Below are positions 27,510 through 34,319 of a stretch of 38,237 bases of DNA, piece by piece; position 1 is the stretch's first letter; each line of letters opens with the position of its first letter. This stretch comes from Theionarchaea archaeon (GTDB lineage Archaea; Methanobacteriota_B; Thermococci; Methanofastidiosales; SZ-28-30). The DNA lies in NCBI GenBank assembly GCA_018992685.1, contig JACVGT010000039.1, forward strand, positions 1-38,237. Reading direction: 5' to 3'. Below the pieces are notes generated by a model, which saw only the letters and a list, made by a program, of their open reading frames with translations, searched no databases and had not been told where the DNA came from. Made by a program: the position numbers and the translations under genes.

Positions 27510-28334
27510 ATGGGCTACAAGCGTTACACTTTAGAAAATCCGGAGGACCTTGTCATTCTCGAGAAATATTTCTCCGTTCAGGGATGTATGATTAAAGATG
27601 AATACAAGTTTGTGGCAGAAATTCATGAAGAGTACGAAGTGTTCAGGGAGACTCATTTCTACCATGACAAGGGAAGGGGACGGATCTTAATTATGAAGCC
27701 TGTTGAAGGAGGTGATTATGACGAGTTGCTGCTGTTTTCTCCCTTAGGAACTCTGGAGACTCTGAGTTCAAATTCCTACTATGATGCTACTGAACTGGAG
27801 AAAATAATCGAAAAGATGCTGAGCAAGAACACCGAATTTCGGAGCAGTCTTATCAATGACTTGTGCGAGGCAAAGAGAAAATTTAATGCGACATTCAGGA
27901 TATTCTTTGGTACAAATTTTGACTTTTTCTCAAAATGCGAATTGATTGCAGAGATCAATCCCTTTTGTCTGAAAAGAAGTGATTTCAAGGATCTGACCAT
28001 GAGACTGTCTGGGATGATAGATAGTTTCAATAAGGAGGAAACCGCAGGACTTCTCGGAGATGAAGTGAGAGGGAGCATTGATGCCTTGAGAAAAGCATTC
28101 CAGAAAGCTGACAAGAAACATCATGTTACTGAAGAACTCAACAAACTCTCCGTCATTCACAGCCTCAGACACACGATTCCAGTTCATGAAACAGACAAGT
28201 ACTTCCCACAATTCCTAAAAATCTTCCAGAAAGAATACCCTGATAATGCGGTGGATTGGACTGATCTTTCAATCTTTGTACTGCAGGAGACAGCTAGAAT
28301 AGTCAAAGAGATCTCAGGAGTACTCAGCCAATGA
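27510..28334 (+). CDS. Unknown 274-aa protein inserted antisense in the cas operon, HEPN-like C-terminus
   Basis: I recognise no named Cas family. The protein is soluble and charged, without signal or TM. The N-terminal 100 residues are mixed alpha/beta (RYTLENPEDLVILEKYFS, RGRILIMKPVEGGDYDELL); from about residue 95 it is nearly all helical. Near the end LNKLSVIHSLRHTIPVHE contains Arg220-x5-His226 between two helices, which resembles the R-x4-6-H motif of HEPN ribonucleases. This is a motif-level suggestion only. ATG 27510 is preferred over TTG 27507 because a TATA box lies at leaderless distance and there is no SD. It is divergent from cas3 (12 bp) and convergent with cas5 (1 bp). It could be an accessory effector, toxin or regulator. 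Confidence 0.85.
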   Translation: MGYKRYTLENPEDLVILEKYFSVQGCMIKDEYKFVAEIHEEYEVFRETHFYHDKGRGRILIMKPVEGGDYDELLLFSPLGTLETLSSNSYYDATELEKIIEKMLSKNTEFRSSLINDLCEAKRKFNATFRIFFGTNFDFFSKCELIAEINPFCLKRSDFKDLTMRLSGMIDSFNKEETAGLLGDEVRGSIDALRKAFQKADKKHHVTEELNKLSVIHSLRHTIPVHETDKYFPQFLKIFQKEYPDNAVDWTDLSIFVLQETARIVKEISGVLSQ

Positions 28335-28335
28335 G

Positions 28336-29022
28336 CTATATTAGAGAAATGCTATCAGTATCAAATCGCCAGCATTCCACGGGTTCTTCTAGCTCTGCAG
28401 GTAGCTTCCTCGGCACAGAGATAACTCTCATTTCCACATCTTCACCATCATTCACAAATCGATAGGGTACCTTCACGACTTCACAGTCCTCATGAACACC
28501 TTCGACTACACTCGAGACAAGAGCACTCTTTTCCTGATGCACGTCTGTAACCTCAATGTGACTTATGTCCACCATGTCGTCTGACTGACCCAGATAGCAG
28601 ACCCTCTCAGGATCTTTCAACTTCCGAGCAATCTCTTCCATGAGTTCATTCTCTCCCACAAGATATATGCGGTACTTTGGGTTGACCAGAAATGTTTTGA
28701 ACATGGGAGCAGAAGGAAATCTCTCCACAAATGTGCGTTCTGTCTGTCTGGTCACGAGCTTGAGTATTTTACACATCTCAGTGACTCTCTCCACTCTTCC
28801 CACGGGTTCGATCCCAATCATGACCTTGTCCTGGAGAAAATAGGAATCCCTGGAGAGCCCCATTGCACACTCAAGAAGTCCTCTGATGGTAGTAAAAGGA
28901 GGAACAGGATAAGTGAGCATGACACTGGTGGAGGTAGGCTGCCTGAAACAGCAGAAATACATGCCCTCCATATCGAACCTGAGTCCCTTCATAGGATCAC
29001 TGAAGGTTCTGCTGTCTGACAT
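28336..29022 (-). CDS. cas5: Cascade subunit Cas5 (Cas5t, type I-B)
   Basis: This 228-aa RAMP protein has the Cas5 opening GLRFDMEGMYFCCFRQP. It is followed by the conserved TYPVPPFTTIRGLLECAMG, where Cas5 proteins carry the PP-S/T-x2-G-hxx-A motif. It caps the 5' handle of the crRNA in the Cascade complex next to Cas8. The ATG at 29022 overlaps cas7 by 26 bp; ATG 28992, four bases after the cas7 stop, gives the more family-like N-terminus (MKGLRFDMEG) and is a good alternative. Its stop faces that of the antisense gene at 1-bp distance. Confidence 0.93.
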   Translation of the reverse strand: MSDSRTFSDPMKGLRFDMEGMYFCCFRQPTSTSVMLTYPVPPFTTIRGLLECAMGLSRDSYFLQDKVMIGIEPVGRVERVTEMCKILKLVTRQTERTFVERFPSAPMFKTFLVNPKYRIYLVGENELMEEIARKLKDPERVCYLGQSDDMVDISHIEVTDVHQEKSALVSSVVEGVHEDCEVVKVPYRFVNDGEDVEMRVISVPRKLPAELEEPVECWRFDTDSISLI

Positions 29023-29947
29023 ATTCTGTGGCTTCCCCTATGACATCTTTTGGCTCTGTGATCACAGCAGAAGGGCCCATGACATCCCTGTATGCGTCTG
29101 TCAACTGCTCCTTGTTCTCCAACAACCCAGAAATCTGGCCAAGCAGAATGCTGTCACTATACTCTTTCACATCCCTGAGTATCTCTTTGAATCTACTGAT
29201 GTCCAAGGTCTTCCTTTTCCCATTGTCCTCAGTGAATCTGAACAACTTCTGCAGCCTATGAGAGTAAACTGTCTGGAACGAGATGCAAATGAGATCCGGC
29301 GTAAAGTCGGTCAAGAGCCTGGCCTGTTTAGAATAATCTGTCAATAATCTCAGTGATTCTAGTATTTTGATAATTCTCTCCTTTCTCTTGTCTGCGTCAA
29401 TGTCGTACTTGATTCTCATTGTACCTGTTTTCTGATCGACTCCCTCGTCTCCTCCAACTCGCCTCACATCTACTGACAATCCACACTTGTAGATATTAGT
29501 GCCGATTTCAATGTTCACAATGTCTCCCTCGAGTTTTTCTCCCTTGTGTCTTCGCGTCAGAAAGTCAATGACGCTGTTGTCCTCAAAAGGAAGCAATCCA
29601 ATTGCAGGAGAGACTTTGACGGGTGAAGTTCTTATCCTGGCACCTCCACCTCCTCTTTCTTCTCCACCATATGGTCTCATGAACCCAAAAAGGTCGCAGT
29701 TCAAACACTCGGCAATTTTCCCACAAGTTTCTCCTCTGTCATCCGGTACACACATGTGTTCTTTCTCACTGAGGTTCCTTCGAATCGCCTCCTTCATATA
29801 GTATCTCATGGCCTGTCCCGAAACGTAGGGAAACTCCATGCCTTCGCTCTTAAACTTCTTTACATCAATGTAGTTGCTTTCCCCTTCGCCAGAATTGAGG
29901 TTTGTCAAATCTGTCTCAGAGAGCCACACTATGCTGATTCCCTTCAC
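28997..29947 (-). CDS. cas7: Cascade backbone Cas7 (Cst2/DevR family)
   Basis: At 316 aa it fits the Cst2/DevR group. It starts with the RAMP strand ISIVWLSETDLTNLNSGEGE. It continues with the DevR-like FPYVSGQAMRYYMKEAIRR and a Cys cluster (CGKIAECLNCDLFG), then GARIRTSPVKVSPAIG, all typical of Cas7 of subtype I-B/Tneap. Several copies coat the crRNA guide. The GTG start overlaps the cas8 stop by four bases (GTGA). The glycine-rich run GGEERGGGGARI lies in a loop. Confidence 0.95.
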   Translation of the reverse strand: MKGISIVWLSETDLTNLNSGEGESNYIDVKKFKSEGMEFPYVSGQAMRYYMKEAIRRNLSEKEHMCVPDDRGETCGKIAECLNCDLFGFMRPYGGEERGGGGARIRTSPVKVSPAIGLLPFEDNSVIDFLTRRHKGEKLEGDIVNIEIGTNIYKCGLSVDVRRVGGDEGVDQKTGTMRIKYDIDADKRKERIIKILESLRLLTDYSKQARLLTDFTPDLICISFQTVYSHRLQKLFRFTEDNGKRKTLDISRFKEILRDVKEYSDSILLGQISGLLENKEQLTDAYRDVMGPSAVITEPKDVIGEATEYVRQQNLQ

Positions 29948-31479
29948 TTGGCATCACCTTTCTTCTTTTCTTTCTCTTCAAAATATCTTAGCTTTGAGAG
30001 GCTGATGCTCGTGTAGATTATGAGAGCATCTCGTATCTCTTTCCATTGGTTCTCATCTGATTCAATGATCAGATCAGCCACCTTTTCCAGGGGTATGGGG
30101 TAAACTCTCTTCTCCCTTGCATCAGGTCCTATGACCCGTTTTGAGGCTTGCTCAAAGGCTCTGAGAAAGTCTGCTCTTGTCTTTGCTTTGTCCATTGAAT
30201 ACAGAATGCTCAGGTGATCTCCCACCAGTTTTGCAAGAGATTCACCAGCTCCCTTAAGAGCTTCCAATTCTTGCTCAAGTCCCATTTTTCTCAACCTCCA
30301 TAAACAAATCAGTCTGTCTAGATGACGTATATTGCCAAAAAATACGACCTTGTTCTTTTTCGGCAGAAATATCCTCGAAAACCTTCTAAAGTTATTTTCG
30401 ATAGCAAATTTAGCGGCATCTTCTCTGAGAGCATTGGTTTCATCAAAAGCAGTGACCTTTTCTTTTCTCATGACACTGATCCTCTCGAGAATGTGATCAT
30501 ACATCTTTGTGCCTTCTCTTCCTAGTTCTGCAAGAAGGGTCACTGTTTCATCTTCTAGAACAAGCGGTCTGTATTTCACGTTCTTCACTGTCCCTGAAGG
30601 AATAACCAGCATGCTCCATTGCTTGCAGAAGGTTCGTTCCACCGTTTCAAAGAACACGTCAAATTCGAGCTCTTCTTCCTTGAAATCTTCCATTATGCGA
30701 TCAATAAATTCTTCAAAGAATTTTAGGAAAGTTGTATTTTCTCCCTCCGTGGGCATGAGTTTCTCATCCTTGCCAATTCTCATTATATTCGACACTTGCT
30801 GATTCTGGCCATTTAGAACCTGAAGGTATCTTCTCTTTGCCTCATTTGTTTTCTTCAAATCCATTTCGAAAGGCAAGAGTATTACTGAATGGGTCCGCTT
30901 TCGAGGACCCACGAAACATCTATAAACCATACCTTCATCAAGCCACTGGACTGTACCCACAAGATAGCACAATGGACAAATATTATCGAAATTCTCCTTC
31001 ATTGTTCTTACCCCACTGAGACTTCTGATCTTTGTGGCAAAGGGGTGTACAGCCTGCTTCAAATTATCAACTTTCTTCTTGTAGGTTCTACCGCAAAGAA
31101 CGCACGTCCTCTTGCCAGGTTCCAGGTCTGAAAAGATCTGACCCAGTCTCTGGCTGGTCTCAAGGTATATTTTCTCCCTCAGGACATTCCTGTCTCCAGC
31201 TTTTCCATATTGGATAAGAACAAAGTCTTTTCTTACATATCTTTCTTGTCCTTTCTCATCAAATTTCTTGCAGAAAATGACAAGATCTCGCTTTGACTCT
31301 ATTCGGTGGGCAAGGTTTCTGAGGAATACTTCTTTGTCGTGGATGTCGATTTCAACCATGTCGTCATGGATTACGGCTTGGCATCCCTCGATGTCCGTCA
31401 GTAACCTGTAGAGAGTTTCCGTTCCGTTGAGCATCCATGTATCATGCTGAATCGGCAAAGTCACTTTCATGTTGATCAC
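29944..31479 (-). CDS. cas8: Cascade large subunit Cas8 (Cst1, CXXC-CXXC type)
   Basis: This 511-aa protein carries the two zinc-finger halves that name the Cst1 group: CVLCGRTYKKK (near 140) and CPLCYLVG (near 190). SVILLPFEMDLKKTNEAKRRY follows. Large subunits recognise the PAM and help recruit Cas3. The naming differs between schemes (Cas8a1 or Cas8b1/Cst1); the Cst1-Cst2-Cas5t set defines the Tneap variant of type I-B. The start is GTG 31479, overlapping the cas6 stop (GTGA); ATG 31470 is an alternative. Confidence 0.9.
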   Translation of the reverse strand: MINMKVTLPIQHDTWMLNGTETLYRLLTDIEGCQAVIHDDMVEIDIHDKEVFLRNLAHRIESKRDLVIFCKKFDEKGQERYVRKDFVLIQYGKAGDRNVLREKIYLETSQRLGQIFSDLEPGKRTCVLCGRTYKKKVDNLKQAVHPFATKIRSLSGVRTMKENFDNICPLCYLVGTVQWLDEGMVYRCFVGPRKRTHSVILLPFEMDLKKTNEAKRRYLQVLNGQNQQVSNIMRIGKDEKLMPTEGENTTFLKFFEEFIDRIMEDFKEEELEFDVFFETVERTFCKQWSMLVIPSGTVKNVKYRPLVLEDETVTLLAELGREGTKMYDHILERISVMRKEKVTAFDETNALREDAAKFAIENNFRRFSRIFLPKKNKVVFFGNIRHLDRLICLWRLRKMGLEQELEALKGAGESLAKLVGDHLSILYSMDKAKTRADFLRAFEQASKRVIGPDAREKRVYPIPLEKVADLIIESDENQWKEIRDALIIYTSISLSKLRYFEEKEKKKGDAK

Positions 31480-32204
31480 ATCATTCTCCTACTGTTCCTT
31501 CCAGCTAGCTTCACCATACCAAATCCCATACTATTCTTTTCACCAAACCCAGTCTCATACCCCAACCTCAAAAGTCCACTGTCACCCCACGCCTCAAAAA
31601 CCATGAGACTTGCCCTATGGAAGGTGTCTTTGATCTGTATCCTCATCATTTTCGTGGAGAATGGCTTTGAAAAGGAAATATCATCTTTTTCCTCTTTGTA
31701 CAACCTTTTGAATTTCTTCACCAAATTCTTCCTCAAGTTCTCATAGAACTTGGGCTCAGTAGGATATAAATCCACAATCTTTAGTCTCCCATTCTCCTCT
31801 CTTACACTCCTCACAATGATGGGGGACACTGTGGAGAAAACGCTTCTCCCATTGAATTCCGGATTTTTCAGAATCTCTACACTCTCTACATCAAACGTGA
31901 CTGTGCCAACCCTCACTGTGGGACTTTCCAGAATACCTTCCACAAAACAATGGACAATCTCTGCCCTCGGAGAGGACATCAAGAAATAACATTCATTCTC
32001 CACATATATGCCTTCAGGAGAAATCCTCCTTTCGGGTATTTGAATCAGAGAAAACGTGAAATACTTGAACTCTGTGCTCGAGTGAATCCTCGAAGCTAAA
32101 TCTGAATTCACTCTTTTGATAGGCCCATAGACTGCTCCTGCCAGTGCCAGGTTGTAGTTGAAAGGGATGAGCCCTCTTCCTTTCAGAGAAACTTTTGCTC
32201 GCAT
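31476..32204 (-). CDS. cas6: CRISPR repeat endoribonuclease Cas6
   Basis: This 242-aa RAMP nuclease cuts pre-crRNA within the repeat, leaving the 8-nt handle. The C-terminal glycine-rich loop is clear (GYETGFGEKNSMGFGMVK). Tyr26, His41 and Lys47 have the same spacing (15 and 6 residues) as the Tyr31/His46/Lys52 triad of Pyrococcus furiosus Cas6. ATG 32204 is chosen because MRAKVSLKG aligns with family N-termini; TTG 32219 in frame is possible. It is the first gene of the cas operon, with a TATA box about 40 bases upstream. Array 2 lies just beyond, pointing toward it. Confidence 0.95.
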   Translation of the reverse strand: MRAKVSLKGRGLIPFNYNLALAGAVYGPIKRVNSDLASRIHSSTEFKYFTFSLIQIPERRISPEGIYVENECYFLMSSPRAEIVHCFVEGILESPTVRVGTVTFDVESVEILKNPEFNGRSVFSTVSPIIVRSVREENGRLKIVDLYPTEPKFYENLRKNLVKKFKRLYKEEKDDISFSKPFSTKMMRIQIKDTFHRASLMVFEAWGDSGLLRLGYETGFGEKNSMGFGMVKLAGRNSRRMM

Positions 32205-32236
32205 TCCATCAACTTGCAAGGAAATGAGGATAAGAA

Positions 32237-32246
32237 CTATTTAAAC
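32237..32246 (-). promoter_or_regulatory. TATA box of the cas6-cas8-cas7-cas5 operon
   Basis: On the minus strand GTTTAAATAG lies about 38 bases before ATG 32204, so transcription would start 10-13 bases ahead of the gene. The same TTTAAATAGT decamer occurs in the promoter of the antisense gene at 27478. Confidence 0.6.
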
Positions 32247-32290
32247 TTTTCCCTAAGTATGAAAAGGACAAGTCCAATGTGTGATCGTGT

Positions 32291-33772
32291 GGTCATTGTC
32301 CAACATAGTCTGATTTCAACAAGAGAATAGAGAAACTAGAGCAAGATAGAGACGGGATTTCAATCCTATCATAGTCTGATTTCAACTTTCATTGCCTTCG
32401 GCATAGTGGCCTGGTACACAAAGCTCATTTCAATCCTATCATAGTCTGATTTCAACTTTAAAGATCAATCAAAAGCTACGATCCACAAAAGAATTTCAAT
32501 CCTATCATAGTCTGATTTCAACAAAAAATAGCATTTAGCTCGAAACCGTCTTCAAACTATTTCAATCCTATCATAGTCTGATTTCAACGACTATTTTGAG
32601 AACTTTGTGAGTGAAACTGAGGTATTTCAATCCTATCATAGTCTGATTTCAACTCAACAGGACAGTTAATTGTGGTTTATCATGACCTATTTCAATCCTA
32701 TCATAGTCTGATTTCAACTGTTACCATCTCAATGCACCCTGCATTTAACTATAATTTCAATCCTATCATAGTCTGATTTCAACATTCCTATTCCAGAGAA
32801 CCCAGGGTTTGACCCATTCATTTCAATCCTATCATAGTCTGATTTCAACTGAAACAGCCCTTACCATGTATCCAAGCAAAACTTTATTTCAATCCTATCA
32901 TAGTCTGATTTCAACTAAATCTTCAAAAGGATTCCTGCCAATGTTCCTGAAATTTCAATCCTATCATAGTCTGATTTCAACTACTTGGGATCAGGACATT
33001 TATAAGCAAAAAAAACTGATTTCAATCCTATCATAGTCTGATTTCAACAGAAGAAAGATCCCGGTGAAGCAGTTATGTCAACATAATTTCAATCCTATCA
33101 TAGTCTGATTTCAACAATAAGCATTGAAGCAGTGGATCACATTGACATACATTTCAATCCTATCATAGTCTGATTTCAACAACTAATGCGAGTTTGGAAA
33201 AAAGAGTTAAATAAGGATTTCAATCCTATCATAGTCTGATTTCAACTATTTCCACAAGATCACTCTCCCTCTCTTTCTACCATTTCAATCCTATCATAGT
33301 CTGATTTCAACAGTAGAAAGGTTACTTATTCAGTTCCCTTTCCTGCCATTTCAATCCTATCATAGTCTGATTTCAACGATCCACCAGGCTGTTGGTAAGC
33401 CCCCAGTGATCCGATTTCAATCCTATCATAGTCTGATTTCAACGATAGGAAATGCTTTCTCAGAACTGAGAGACACAATATTTCAATCCTATCATAGTCT
33501 GATTTCAACTTGACGACCCTGAGCGAACATGTCTAAAGCGAGAAAATTTCAATCCTATCATAGTCTGATTTCAACCTATGACAGTAGAATCTGAAGTCAC
33601 CCCAACTGACGATTTCAATCCTATCATAGTCTGATTTCAACATAACTCTATTTACATACAGGTGTATTTAAAGTTAATTTCAATCCTATCATAGTCTGAT
33701 TTCAACATATTTGAGTGTCCCGGCGGTAATCCTGAGTCAATCATTTCAATCCTATCATAGTCTGATTTCAAC
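32291..33772 (-). CRISPR. CRISPR array 2, 23 repeats and 22 spacers
   Basis: Twenty-two perfect 30-bp repeats, beginning ATTTCAATCC and ending TCTGATTTCAAC on the plus strand, plus one degenerate repeat at the left, leader-distal end (32291-32320). They differ from array 1 at two fixed positions: position 1 (A for C) and position 13 (T for A). The crRNA sense is the minus strand, with the leader at right. The degenerate terminal repeat keeps the AACATAG form of array 1. Transcription runs straight toward cas6, 72 bases beyond the last repeat. Confidence 0.97.
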
Positions 33773-33899
33773 AGGGTGCCTTTTTTCCTCTATTTCCCTG
33801 ATACTATATAAAACTATCGTCCGTTCAGCACCCCTCGTCGTGGATCTCCGGTTCTGCACTTCCTTTATAAAGAACCACGACTTTTCGTGAAAATCACAA
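33773..33899 (-). promoter_or_regulatory. CRISPR leader 2
   Basis: It matches leader 1 over 127 bases except for one base near 33786. It holds the same TTTTATATA box close to the first repeat, the CTTTATAAAG palindrome and the CACGA/TCGTG hairpin. The match ends at the TTGTGA that serves as the cas2 end in the other locus, which shows that the block was copied as a unit. Confidence 0.9.
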
Positions 33900-33900
33900 C

Positions 33901-34026
33901 ACAAGTCTTGGCGATGTTGATGTATCGAGGCTGAGTAAGTGGATATGTGGTGACTGTGGTGCGACCTTCTATGCCCAGGAACCTTTGAGTAGCTATGATG
34001 AACGAGCTATCTGTCGAAGGTGTTAG
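33901..34026 (+). pseudogene. Zinc-ribbon gene remnant cut by leader 2
   Basis: The plus frame ending at 34026 reads SKWICGDCGATF and then DERAICRRC-stop, a clear CxxC...CxxC zinc ribbon. There is no ATG, GTG or usable TTG before the ribbon, and the frame runs backward into the leader copy. The 5' part of the gene appears to have been lost where the leader/array block joins. Confidence 0.6.
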
Positions 34027-34244
34027 AATGAACTGATAGGTGAAAAATGAGATTGTCGATACAAGTACCTTATTTATCCGTAGAAAGAAACACCGTTTTT
34101 ATTTTCACTTTTTACATGGTTATAAATATCTCAATAAGAAACCTTTAAGTATTTCTGCCCAAGAATGAGAGATGATAGTTTATAGAAAAAAGTGGCTATT
34201 TGAAGTCTTGACAATTCAATTATTAAGAAAATGGAGGTGGGTAA
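34027..34244. other. AT-rich intergenic region with promoter-like boxes
   Basis: No gene is visible. TTATAAATAT near 34120 and GTTTATAGAAA near 34178 are TATA candidates for the rightward genes. The region ends with the SD GGAGGTG of the small ORF. Confidence 0.4.
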
Positions 34245-34319
34245 ATGAAGAAAGAGAGGTCTCCTCAACAGAAAATAAGAATTGACCGAATTGAAAGGGA
34301 GGCGATGTCCGGTGAATAG
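34245..34319 (+). CDS. Short 24-aa upstream ORF coupled to the propeller gene
   Basis: ATG 34245 follows a strong SD (GGAGGTGGGTAA) and encodes a basic, charged peptide (MKKERSPQQKIRIDRIEREA and four more residues). Its stop lies 8 bases inside the next gene, whose own SD (GGGAGGCGAT) is within this ORF. The arrangement suggests translational coupling or a leader peptide. No family is recognised. Confidence 0.5.
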   Translation: MKKERSPQQKIRIDRIEREAMSGE

